Assembly (NCBI GenBank): GCA_031281925.1
Contig: JAITES010000182.1
Span: 1-19,932, forward strand
Source: Treponema sp.
Lineage (GTDB): Bacteria > Spirochaetota > Spirochaetia > Treponematales > Breznakiellaceae
Direction of reading: 5' to 3'
DNA length: 19,932 bases
Shown here: piece after piece, positions 1 to 7,496 of the stretch
How positions within the stretch are numbered: position 1 is the stretch's first letter
How the letters are laid out: each line of letters begins with the position of its first letter
Position numbers and translations under genes: made by a program
Notes under the pieces: generated by a model
Database searches by the model: none
Seen by the model: only the letters and a program-made list of their open reading frames with translations
Told to the model about the DNA's origin: nothing

Positions 1-2
1 GC

Positions 3-533
3 CGCTACCCCAGGGAATTACTGGCTCACCTGCAGGAAATCCGCTCGTATACGGTTGAAGAACGGAGTAGGGGGATTTATACTGTGACAGGAGACATCAT
101 GCCCATCCAGATTATTGACAGCCGGGAATTATCGGAGGGGGAGAACCTGTGGCTGAGGAATCTGGACAACGAACTCAATGTGGAGGGGATACGGCGGATA
201 ACGGGTGAGATAGCGAGGGCGGGGAAAGAGGCCCGGATAAAAGCGTATCTAGATGCGATAATGAGAGCGAATGTGAGAATGGTAGAGGAGGCGATACGGA
301 TGAGTGATGTGACACTGGAACAGGTATTTGAACGGACGGGGCTTCTCGCCAAATGGGAGGCCAAATACAAGGCGGAAGGCGAGGCCATAGGTGAAGAGCG
401 AGGAGAGGCCAGAGCTGAAAAGCGGGTCAAGCGTGAAGTAGCCGAAAATCTTATAAACATAGGCTTGTCTCTTGAGCAGGTTGCCCAGGTTACCGGGCTG
501 GACATTGAAACTCTTACACAATACAGGGAATAA
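3..533 (+). CDS. Rpn-family PD-(D/E)XK nuclease/transposase-like protein, 3' part only
   Basis: The frame is open from the left edge of the window to a TAA at 531-533 (176 codons), so this is the C-terminal part of a longer gene. An internal GTG at 84 is not a convincing start because the frame continues upstream. The visible part is helical and ends in a highly charged linker (KAEGEAIGEERGEARAEKR, about residues 120-140) followed by a short helical tail (IGLSLEQVAQVTGLDIETL). That Glu/Arg-rich linker plus an 'IGLSxEQVAxxTGL' tail is the usual C-terminus of the Rpn/PDDEXK_2 family, whose members are mobile-element-associated nucleases. The catalytic PD-(D/E)XK part would lie left of the window. 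It ends 12 bp before hprK, so it may be co-transcribed with that operon. The family call rests on the tail only. A second family member begins at the right edge. Confidence 0.7.
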   Translation, partial: RYPRELLAHLQEIRSYTVEERSRGIYTVTGDIMPIQIIDSRELSEGENLWLRNLDNELNVEGIRRITGEIARAGKEARIKAYLDAIMRANVRMVEEAIRMSDVTLEQVFERTGLLAKWEAKYKAEGEAIGEERGEARAEKRVKREVAENLINIGLSLEQVAQVTGLDIETLTQYRE

Positions 534-545
534 TCCGGGGGAGAC

Positions 546-1535
546 ATGGCTGACATAAAATTCACGGTTCTGGATCTTATCGATCTTGACCTTAAAGAGC
601 ACAATTCTCTCAATTTGCGCTGCATCGGAGGCAGAAAGGGGTTGGGGAATCCCATCAATATTCCCGATCTTAACCGTCCGGGCCTTGCAATCATGGGTTT
701 TTTTGATTCTTTTGGAAATGACAGAATTCAGATATTTGGCAAAGGGGAACTTGCATGTCTCAAAAAGATGATCAGGGAGGGTAATCTGGATAATATCCGT
801 CAGATGTTCAGTTACCCCATTCCCTGCTGTATCTTTACCCATAACGCTTCGCCTGATGATGTCTTTTTTGAGATTGCCGAACAGACCCGGGTACCTATTC
901 TGCAGACCGATCTTTTTACTACCGAATTTACAGGCCGCCTGATGCGTATCCTCAGCGAAATTTTTGCTCCCCGGCACAGTATTCACGGGGTTCTCATGGA
1001 GGTCTACGGCTGGGGCATCCTCATGCTGGGGGATTCCGGGGTTGGCAAGAGTGAAACGGCCCTGGAACTGATCAAGCATGGTCACCGTCTGGTGGCGGAT
1101 GATGTGGTGGATATTCACTGTGTAAATGGCAATACCCTTATGGGGGCCGGGGCCAACAAGATCATCGGTCACCACATGGAGATCCGGGGAATGGGGATCA
1201 TCAACGTAACTCACCTTTTCGGTGTAGGGGCCATTCGGGAGAGAAAGGAGATTCAGCTTGTGGTAGTATTGGAAGAGTGGGACAACAACAAGATCTATGA
1301 CCGTCTGGGGACGGAAGAAAATTACATGGAAATTCTGGGGGTGAATATCCCCAAAGTGGAAATTCCGGTAAAGCCGGGGCGGAATATCCCCAATATCATA
1401 GAAACTGCGGCCATGAACGAAAGGCTCAAGAAGATGGGTTACAATGCGGCGGAGGAATTCAACAGGAATATTCTCAAATGGCTGGAAAGCGATACTGCCC
1501 GGTCGGTATATTTTGGCGCCGACGATATAATCTAG
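546..1535 (+). CDS. hprK: HPr kinase/phosphorylase
   Basis: A 329-aa cytoplasmic protein of normal family length that phosphorylates and dephosphorylates HPr on Ser46 in response to glycolytic state. The N-terminal domain (about 1-130) has the family pattern LDLKEHNSLNL and PDLNRPGLAIMGFFD. The C-terminal kinase domain carries the His-Gly pair at 147-148, the Walker A loop GDSGVGKS at 162-169, and the signature MEIRGMGIINV at 211-221, which HprK uses for both activities. The ATG at 546 follows a purine-rich GGGGGAG with very short spacing. The HPr gene starts 9 bp after its stop, so kinase and substrate are made from adjacent genes. Its presence in an organism without visible sugar PTS permeases points to a regulatory rather than a transport role. 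Confidence 0.97.
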   Translation: MADIKFTVLDLIDLDLKEHNSLNLRCIGGRKGLGNPINIPDLNRPGLAIMGFFDSFGNDRIQIFGKGELACLKKMIREGNLDNIRQMFSYPIPCCIFTHNASPDDVFFEIAEQTRVPILQTDLFTTEFTGRLMRILSEIFAPRHSIHGVLMEVYGWGILMLGDSGVGKSETALELIKHGHRLVADDVVDIHCVNGNTLMGAGANKIIGHHMEIRGMGIINVTHLFGVGAIRERKEIQLVVVLEEWDNNKIYDRLGTEENYMEILGVNIPKVEIPVKPGRNIPNIIETAAMNERLKKMGYNAAEEFNRNILKWLESDTARSVYFGADDII

Positions 1536-1544
1536 GGGATAGTG

Positions 1545-1811
1545 ATGACCGAAAAAACCGTAACTGTTTCTAACCGCGCCGGGATCCATGCACGGCCTGC
1601 AGCGCTGATTGTACAGTGCACCAAGAATATTAAATCTTCCATTTTTCTTGAAAAAAACGGCGACCGGATCAATGCCAAAAGCATCATGGGAGTGATCACT
1701 CTGGGCGCTTCATACGGCTCACAGATACGGATCGTAGCCGAGGGTGAGGACGAGGTAGCTGCGGTAGAAGCGGTGGCAAAGCTTTTTGAGTCAAAATTCG
1801 AGGAAGCATGA
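1545..1811 (+). CDS. ptsH: Phosphocarrier protein HPr
   Basis: An 88-aa PTS phosphocarrier. With the ATG at 1545 as start, the catalytic histidine of GIHARPA falls exactly at position 15 and the regulatory serine of AKSIMGV exactly at position 46, matching the usual HPr numbering. This favours 1545 over the in-frame GTG at 1542; the ribosome site GGGGA at 1535-1539 also fits 1545 better. His15 accepts phosphate from Enzyme I and passes it to EIIA domains; Ser46 is the target of the HPr kinase encoded 9 bp upstream. Enzyme I is not in this window. The only EIIA-type domain present is on the antiporter at 12825-14885, a plausible but unproven partner. Confidence 0.97.
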   Translation: MTEKTVTVSNRAGIHARPAALIVQCTKNIKSSIFLEKNGDRINAKSIMGVITLGASYGSQIRIVAEGEDEVAAVEAVAKLFESKFEEA

Positions 1812-1833
1812 GCACACAACCGGGAGATACTAT

Positions 1834-3633
1834 TTGAAGACTGTAAGAACTCATCCCAAAAATCCAATCATCAATGTCCGCGGTCTTGTGTTGATCTATT
1901 TTTTGCTCTGTTTCCTGGCATTTCTCTTCTCCCGGACTTTCTTTTCCGAAGTGTTGCAGGACGGTTCCGTACCGGGGCCCCTGTCCCTTCTGGTTTTCTT
2001 TACCATTCCCGCAGTCCTTCTTGTGTTTCTGGCCATTTCCTCAGTCAGCCTCTTCCGGGACATAGTGGCCCGCAGAATCGGGAGTAAATTCAAGGCGCGG
2101 CTTCTTGCGTACTTTATCACTATTGTGGTATTTGCGGCCGCTCCGGTTACGATGATCACAGTACTCAGCGTGAATGAGGTGGTGCGTTTTTGGCGAACCA
2201 TTGATGCGGAAGCCGCCATGGATGCGGCCCAGAATTTTGCGCTGGATGCCTATTCCCTTCACGCTGAAAAATTTGAGCACATGGCGCTTACCATGAACTT
2301 TGACCGCGTCATGGTAAAAGACGGCGAAGAAATTGAGGCGCAGCAGGAATTGCCCCCGGGAATTGCCGCGGTACAGGACTTTAGGCAGGATAAGGAAGGG
2401 GTGTGGACAGGTTTTGCCTTTGCCGGCCTTCCCGAACAGCGTTTGCGGCTTCCGCCTCCTCCCCAGCCGGGTTTTGTGTCCAGAGAGATGCCCCGGGATT
2501 CAGGTTATCTGCGGTATATCCTTTTTTCCAGCCAGGGAACCATGAGGGTGCTAAGCTACAGTCTCGGCGCCGGTTTTGATGAAGCGGTGGGGCTTATTGA
2601 ATCGGGGAAATCCCATTTCAGGGTTATCAATATCATCAGGGGGAATATCAAGCCGCTTTTGATATTCTATTACGGGATCTTCTTCTTTCCTTCCCTCCTC
2701 ATGACGGTGATCATAGCGATGAGTTTTACCCGGCGGGTGACGGCTCCCATTGTAGAGTTGACCGAAGCGACCCGGCGGGTGGCCGAAGGTGATTTTTCGA
2801 TACAGATTCTTGCACGCCGGGGAGACGAATTGGGGCTTCTTATCCGTTCCTTCAATTCCATGGTGCAGGATCTGGAAAAATCCCGTGCGGCCCTGGTCAA
2901 GGCGGAAAAGATTTCGATTTGGCAGAGCATGGCCCAGCAGCTTGCCCACGAGATTAAAAACCCCCTCACTCCCATTCAGCTTTCCGCGGAACGGGTACTC
3001 AGGCGCTGGCGCAACGAGCCTGCCGGTATTGCGGAGATTCTTGAGCCCTCCATGATGGCGATCATCCAGGAAACCGAGGGACTTTCCAACCTGCTCAATG
3101 AATTCCGTACCCTGAGCAAGCCCATGGAGCCTTCCCAGACCTGGACAAAGATACGGGAGGCTGTTGAAGATGCGGCAGTGCCCTACGGAAGTTCTCATCC
3201 CCAGGTGGTTTTTGATATTTCCCATGTAGAAGAGGACATTTCGGTTAAGATAGACAAGCACCGCTTGACCCAGATACTTACCAACTTAATTATCAACGGG
3301 ATCGATTCCATGGATGGCAAGGGCGCTATAGAGATCCGTACCGATATAGTGAAGAAACGGGAGAGCCGTTTCTGCCGCCTTTCCATTAAAGACACGGGAA
3401 AGGGGATCTCCAAAGAAAACGGGCCGCTGATATTTACCCCCTATTTTACTACCAAGGAATCGGGGACAGGGCTGGGGCTTCCCATTGTAGAACGGATCGT
3501 AAATGATCATGGAGGCGCCATTTGGTTTAACAGCGCCGAGGGAGTAGGGACGACCTTCTTTATCGATCTGCCGATTGACGATATTGGGGCCGTTGCGTCT
3601 TTTTCAAATGCGCAGGCGGCGGAGGCCTTATGA
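1834..3633 (+). CDS. NtrY-like membrane sensor histidine kinase
   Basis: A 599-aa sensor kinase. I chose the TTG at 1834 because GGGAG at 1822-1826 lies 7 bp before it; the longer open frame from TTG 1786 would overlap HPr and has no ribosome site. There are three N-terminal membrane segments (about 15-34, 48-68, 89-112), an extracytoplasmic region of about 160 residues, and a fourth segment (about 275-297). HAMP (298-350) and HisKA follow, with LAHEIKNPLTPIQLSAERV placing the phospho-accepting His near 372. The ATPase domain has its N box near 484-488, DTGKG at 520-524 and GTGLGLP at 544-550. The multi-helix N-terminus and the 'AHEIKNPLTPIQLSAERV' box are characteristic of NtrY kinases. The stop overlaps the next gene's start by 4 bp, so it is surely paired with that regulator. 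The signal sensed is unknown. Confidence 0.92.
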   Translation: MKTVRTHPKNPIINVRGLVLIYFLLCFLAFLFSRTFFSEVLQDGSVPGPLSLLVFFTIPAVLLVFLAISSVSLFRDIVARRIGSKFKARLLAYFITIVVFAAAPVTMITVLSVNEVVRFWRTIDAEAAMDAAQNFALDAYSLHAEKFEHMALTMNFDRVMVKDGEEIEAQQELPPGIAAVQDFRQDKEGVWTGFAFAGLPEQRLRLPPPPQPGFVSREMPRDSGYLRYILFSSQGTMRVLSYSLGAGFDEAVGLIESGKSHFRVINIIRGNIKPLLIFYYGIFFFPSLLMTVIIAMSFTRRVTAPIVELTEATRRVAEGDFSIQILARRGDELGLLIRSFNSMVQDLEKSRAALVKAEKISIWQSMAQQLAHEIKNPLTPIQLSAERVLRRWRNEPAGIAEILEPSMMAIIQETEGLSNLLNEFRTLSKPMEPSQTWTKIREAVEDAAVPYGSSHPQVVFDISHVEEDISVKIDKHRLTQILTNLIINGIDSMDGKGAIEIRTDIVKKRESRFCRLSIKDTGKGISKENGPLIFTPYFTTKESGTGLGLPIVERIVNDHGGAIWFNSAEGVGTTFFIDLPIDDIGAVASFSNAQAAEAL

Positions 3634-5018
3634 ATGCAGGGATCCTTATAATTGATGATGAGGCGGGAATCCGCCGCTCCCTGGCCTCCATTTTAGAGGA
3701 TGAAAAGTACCAGGTTTTTACCGCAGAGGACGCAATCGTAGGGATGGAATTCCTTGAGCATGAGAGGATAAGCCTCGTGTTTCTCGATGTGCTGCTTCCC
3801 CGGATGGGAGGCCTTGAGGCCCTGGAGAAGATACGTAGTGCCCGGGAAAATATCGAAGTGGTGATGATCTCGGGCCACGCCAATGTGGATATGGCGGTAC
3901 GGGCGGTTAAGCTGGGGGCCTTCGACTTTTTGGAAAAGCCCCTCTCCCTGGACAAGGTGCTTGCTGTATGCCGTAATGCCCTGACCATGCAGAAACTCAG
4001 GCTGGAGAATCAGGATCTTAAACAGCGGACACGGGCGGATCTGGGAATTGACGGGGAAAGCAAGGCGATGAAGGCGGTGCGGGATCTGATTTCCCAGGCT
4101 GCTTCCAGCGATGCCCGCATTCTCATCACCGGGGAAAACGGAACCGGCAAAGAGTTGGCCGCCAGGGCCATTCATAACCTTTCATCCCGTTCCCAGGGGC
4201 CTTTTGTAGAGGTAAACTGCGCGGCCATTCCGGAAAACCTTATTGAAAGCGAACTTTTCGGTCACGAAAAAGGCGCCTTTACCGATGCGGTAAGCCAGAG
4301 GAAGGGCCGTTTTGAACTGGCCCACGGAGGCACCCTCTTTCTCGATGAGATTGGGGATATGAGCCAAAACGCCCAGGCTAAGGTACTCCGCGCCATTCAG
4401 GAACAGAAGATTGAGCGCCTGGGGGGAGAAAAGACCATTGAGACCGATGTACGGATCATCACCGCCTCCAACAAGGATCTGTCCGTCGAATGCAGCGCCG
4501 GCCGTTTCCGTGAGGATCTCTTCTTCAGGCTTAATGTAATCCCCATCAGGATGCCTCCCCTGCGGGAGCGGACAGAGGACATTCCCCTCCTGCTTCTCCG
4601 GTTTATGAAGGAACTTGGGGCCGGCGGCATCGAATTTGAAGCGGATACCCTTTCCATGCTTTCCTCCTATTCATGGCCGGGGAATGTACGGGAACTGCGG
4701 AATCTGGCGGAACGGATTACCGTTATGCATCCGGGGGGCAGGGTGAGTGCCGGGGAACTGGGAGGCTTCCTCCGGGAGAACCCCTCCTCCGAAGCCAGGG
4801 CAGGCGGCACGGAGAATTCGCCTGCCGCGATCGACCTCCTGCATATTCTCGATACAAATTACAATACGGCCAAAGATTCTTTCGAAAAATTTTATTTGGA
4901 GTATAAACTTTCTCAAAACGGTGGTATAATATCCCGGACTGCGGAAGCTATTGGGCTTTATCCCAGTAATCTCCATGCAAAATTGCGCAAACATCATATA
5001 AATGATAAGGAAAACTGA
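3630..5018 (+). CDS. NtrC/NtrX-family sigma-54-dependent response regulator
   Basis: A 462-aa regulator with the classic three domains. The receiver (1-120) has the acidic pocket IIDDE, the phospho-acceptor Asp53 in FLDVLLP, Ser81 and Lys103. The AAA+ domain (about 140-365) has Walker A GENGTGKE at 168-175, Walker B LFLDE at 236-240 and the arginine-finger region FREDLFFRLNVIP. A Fis-type helix-turn-helix covers about 431-455 (RTAEAIGLYPSNLHAKLRKH). The sigma-54 contact loop reads GAFTDA (215-220) instead of the common GAFTGA. The ATG sits in an ATGA overlap with the kinase gene. By pairing and architecture it is NtrX-like, but its target promoters are unknown. Its stop overlaps the lexA start by one base. 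Confidence 0.93.
   Translation: MNAGILIIDDEAGIRRSLASILEDEKYQVFTAEDAIVGMEFLEHERISLVFLDVLLPRMGGLEALEKIRSARENIEVVMISGHANVDMAVRAVKLGAFDFLEKPLSLDKVLAVCRNALTMQKLRLENQDLKQRTRADLGIDGESKAMKAVRDLISQAASSDARILITGENGTGKELAARAIHNLSSRSQGPFVEVNCAAIPENLIESELFGHEKGAFTDAVSQRKGRFELAHGGTLFLDEIGDMSQNAQAKVLRAIQEQKIERLGGEKTIETDVRIITASNKDLSVECSAGRFREDLFFRLNVIPIRMPPLRERTEDIPLLLLRFMKELGAGGIEFEADTLSMLSSYSWPGNVRELRNLAERITVMHPGGRVSAGELGGFLRENPSSEARAGGTENSPAAIDLLHILDTNYNTAKDSFEKFYLEYKLSQNGGIISRTAEAIGLYPSNLHAKLRKHHINDKEN
4922..4930 (+). promoter_or_regulatory. Extended -10 element inside the response-regulator gene, upstream of lexA
   Basis: TGGTATAAT (4922-4930) is a perfect extended -10 (TG-n-TATAAT) about 88 bp before the lexA ATG. 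No good -35 is seen at normal spacing. It could give lexA-holA a transcript separate from the two-component genes. Confidence 0.35.
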
Positions 5019-5629
5019 TGAAAGAACTCACAGCGCGTCAAAAGGAAGTGTTGGCCTTCATCAAATCATACATAGGCACTCACTCATATCCTCCCACAAT
5101 CCGGGAACTTGCCGATTATTTTGAAATTTCGGTCAAGGGCGCCCATGATCATGTTACAGCCCTCAAGAAGAAGGGTTTTCTCAGGCAGGCGGACAGGCGT
5201 TCCCGTACCATAGAACTGATCAGGCCCCAGGGCAGCGAAGACCCCAACGGGGTAGTTGAAATTCCCATCCTGGGTACAGTGGCGGCGGGGGTGCCCATTC
5301 TCTCCGAGGAAAATTTCGAGGGAACGATCACCTTTCACAGGTCGACGCTGAAGAAAGGCCGCAGCTACTTTGCCATGAAGGTACGGGGAGAATCCATGAT
5401 CGGTGCGGGAATCAATTCCGGAGACATCGCCATCATCGAAAAGACCGAATTTGTGCGGAACGGGGAAATCGCCATGGTGGTTGTGGACGATGACGCGATA
5501 ACGCTGAAGCGTTACTACAAGGAACGTTTCAGGGTGGTGCTTCTCGCCGAAAATCCCGGGTTCGGCCCCACCTACAGCCAGAATGTCCGGGTTATCGGCA
5601 GGCTTGCCCGGATCTATCGCAGTTACTAA
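5018..5629 (+). CDS. lexA: LexA SOS repressor/autoprotease
   Basis: A 203-aa LexA of normal length. The N-terminal winged helix (1-65) begins KELTARQKEVLAFIKSYI and includes PPTIRELADYF. The C-terminal S24 peptidase domain has the self-cleavage bond Ala90-Gly91 in GTVAAGVP, the nucleophile Ser126 in RGESMIGAGI and the general base Lys164 in TLKRYY, so RecA-stimulated cleavage should work. The recognition helix (SVKGAHDHVTALKKKGFL) differs from that of enterobacterial LexA (SPNAAEEHLKALARK), so the SOS box is probably different too. The start overlaps the stop of the response regulator by one base (TGATG). The next gene, holA, starts directly after its TAA. An extended -10 element lies about 90 bp upstream, inside the regulator gene. 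Confidence 0.96.
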   Translation: MKELTARQKEVLAFIKSYIGTHSYPPTIRELADYFEISVKGAHDHVTALKKKGFLRQADRRSRTIELIRPQGSEDPNGVVEIPILGTVAAGVPILSEENFEGTITFHRSTLKKGRSYFAMKVRGESMIGAGINSGDIAIIEKTEFVRNGEIAMVVVDDDAITLKRYYKERFRVVLLAENPGFGPTYSQNVRVIGRLARIYRSY

Positions 5630-6580
5630 ATGGCTGCCGGCGTATGGGGCGCCCATCTCTTTCTGGGGCCGGAACTGGGGGAGAAGCAGGATGCCCTTAA
5701 GCTTCTGCGGGAAAGCCTGGGCCCGGGGCTTGAGGAAACCAGTTACTATGCCGGGGAAACTTCCCTTTCCGATGTAGTCTCCGCTCTGCAGAACGGCTCC
5801 CTTTTTGCCTCGCAGAGGCTCTTTACCCTAAAAAATGCCGAACTCATCAAAAAAAAGGATGAAGTGGAACTCCTTTCCGCATGGATGAAGGAAGAGCAGC
5901 GGGACACGGTACTGGTTCTCATCTCCGCCGAGACCTCACTGGCAAAAGGTCTTGAAAACGCCGTCCCCAAAGAACGCAAACGGGTATTCTGGGAACTTTT
6001 TGAAAACCGCAAACATGAATGGGTGGCTTCTTTTTTCAGGCGGAAGGGACTGCGCATAAGCGAAGACGGTATTGAGGCGATTCTTGAGATGGTTGAAAAC
6101 AACACAGCTTCGCTCTCCCAGGCCTGTTCGCATCTGGCCCTCATGGTTTCCACAGAGGAAGCTATCGGCGAGGAAATGGTTGACCGTTGGCTTTCCCACA
6201 CCAGGGAGGAGAGCGCCTTCAGCCTCTTCGGCCGCATAGCCAGGGGGGATCTGAGCCGGGCCCTGGAGAGCCTCCACTCGCTTCTTGCCGCAAAGGAAAG
6301 CCCGCAGGGCATTCTGGGGGTGCTGGCCTGGTGTTTCCGCAAACTCAGGGATTATCTGGCTCTGGAAGAAGCCGGGAACATCAGCGACTTTGAATTGAAA
6401 AAAATCGGCCTGGGTTCCCAGCGGGTGAGGCAGGATTACATCGAAGCGGGCCGCCGCTATTCCTCCGCGGACAGGGCCTTGAGCCTCATCGCCGAATATG
6501 ACCTTCTTACCCGGAACTTCGGCGCCGGCATGGAACAGGTGCTGATGGACGCTTTTATCGTCAAGTTGATAAACGGATAG
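5630..6580 (+). CDS. holA: DNA polymerase III, delta subunit
   Basis: A 316-aa protein with HolA-like layout. The N-terminal part (1-130) resembles AAA+ domain I of delta (HLFLGPELGEKQDALKLL, SLFASQRLFTLKNAE, DTVLVLISAE). The following segment has 'LEMVENNTASLSQACSHLAL', the equivalent of the conserved 'xxxGNDLxxLxxELxKL' of delta. The C-terminal helical collar contains ESAFSLFGRIARGDLSRALESL and PQGILGVLAWCFRKL. Delta opens the beta clamp and has no functional P-loop, in line with none being visible. Sequence is diverged, as is usual for HolA. The ATG follows the lexA TAA with no gap, implying translational coupling. It is the last gene of the + strand run and converges with the transporter operon 34 bp away; I see no clear terminator between them. 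Confidence 0.85.
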   Translation: MAAGVWGAHLFLGPELGEKQDALKLLRESLGPGLEETSYYAGETSLSDVVSALQNGSLFASQRLFTLKNAELIKKKDEVELLSAWMKEEQRDTVLVLISAETSLAKGLENAVPKERKRVFWELFENRKHEWVASFFRRKGLRISEDGIEAILEMVENNTASLSQACSHLALMVSTEEAIGEEMVDRWLSHTREESAFSLFGRIARGDLSRALESLHSLLAAKESPQGILGVLAWCFRKLRDYLALEEAGNISDFELKKIGLGSQRVRQDYIEAGRRYSSADRALSLIAEYDLLTRNFGAGMEQVLMDAFIVKLING

Positions 6581-6614
6581 AGACGGGAACCGGCAGCATC
6601 CGTACCGCAATATC

Positions 6615-7496
6615 CTACATGAATCCCTGTTTCCGTTTGGTGTACACCGAGACGGCTATCATCAAAAGAAGGGTAAAAAACGAAGGGATGGCAAGGATGA
6701 AGTCCGCGGGGGCATTGAGGGCCCCCTGTGCGTAGTTGGAGAAGGCCTCGGCCAGGCCGAAGGCGAATGTGCCTGCAAGAATCCCCGCGGGTCTCCTGCT
6801 GCCCAGAAAGATGATCACCAGGGCGGTCCAGCCCTTGCCCGAGGAAATGTTGGGAACAAAGGCTCCCAGGTTTAGCGTGAGGTAGGAACCGCCCAGCCCG
6901 CAGGCAAGACCCGAGATAAGGAAGCCTGCGAAACGGTAACGATCCGGCCTGAGACCCAGCGAGACAAGGGCCGCCTGGTGTTTTTCGCAGGCCCGCAGGC
7001 GGAAGCCGAAGGGGGTTTTGTAGAGCAGAATCCATGCGGCAAGGAGGAAGATCCAGCCTGCATAGACATAAAAACTGTGGTTTGAAAAGATGTCCCCCAG
7101 AACAGGAATCCCTGAAATTCCGGGTATGACAATGTTTTTGAGACGGGGAATTTGATTGAAGCTTAGCACGCCCCGGCTGGCAAAGATGCGGGAGGAGAGT
7201 ACCACGGTGATGCCTCCCGCAAAAAGATTGGCAGCGAGGCCTGCGATAAAAACATTTGCCCTGAGTTTAAGCGTTGCCGCTCCCAGCAGGGCCGCCAAAG
7301 CGGTGGAGGCGAGGACTGCAGCGATTACTCCCAGGGCCGTACTGCCTGTAAAATAGCTGCATACAATGGCGCTGAAGGCCCCGGTAAGGAGCAGCCCTTC
7401 CAGCGCGATATTCAACATTCCTGCCAGCTCCGTAAAGAGCCCCCCCGCTGCGGCAAACAGCAGGGGCGTCATGATCGTAATTGCGCTGTGAAGCAT
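6615..7496 (-). CDS. BMP-type (nucleoside-like) ABC transporter permease 2
   Basis: A 293-aa integral membrane protein (BPD_transp_2 family) with about eight hydrophobic segments. The signature near the N-terminus, FTELAGMLNIALEGLLLTGAF, matches the 'NIGLEGMMLxGA' box of NupC/YufQ-type permeases from BMP-family nucleoside importers. Other family features are FIAGLAANLFAGGITVVL, SGLACGLGGSYLTLN and the C-terminal GKGWTALVIIFLG. ATG 7496 overlaps the TGA of the other permease by one base (TGATG). An in-frame GTG at 7499 is an equally possible start, because the GGGGAG upstream serves either. It forms the membrane channel together with the gene immediately upstream. Confidence 0.93.
   Translation of the reverse strand: MLHSAITIMTPLLFAAAGGLFTELAGMLNIALEGLLLTGAFSAIVCSYFTGSTALGVIAAVLASTALAALLGAATLKLRANVFIAGLAANLFAGGITVVLSSRIFASRGVLSFNQIPRLKNIVIPGISGIPVLGDIFSNHSFYVYAGWIFLLAAWILLYKTPFGFRLRACEKHQAALVSLGLRPDRYRFAGFLISGLACGLGGSYLTLNLGAFVPNISSGKGWTALVIIFLGSRRPAGILAGTFAFGLAEAFSNYAQGALNAPADFILAIPSFFTLLLMIAVSVYTKRKQGFM

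Noticed and set aside
249..1589. A 446-codon open frame on the - strand opposite hprK
   Set aside because: It lies antisense to hprK, which has all its motifs, and shows no family signature.
6581..6614. Terminator between the convergent holA and permease genes
   Set aside because: I found no stem of useful length and no T-run in these 34 bases.
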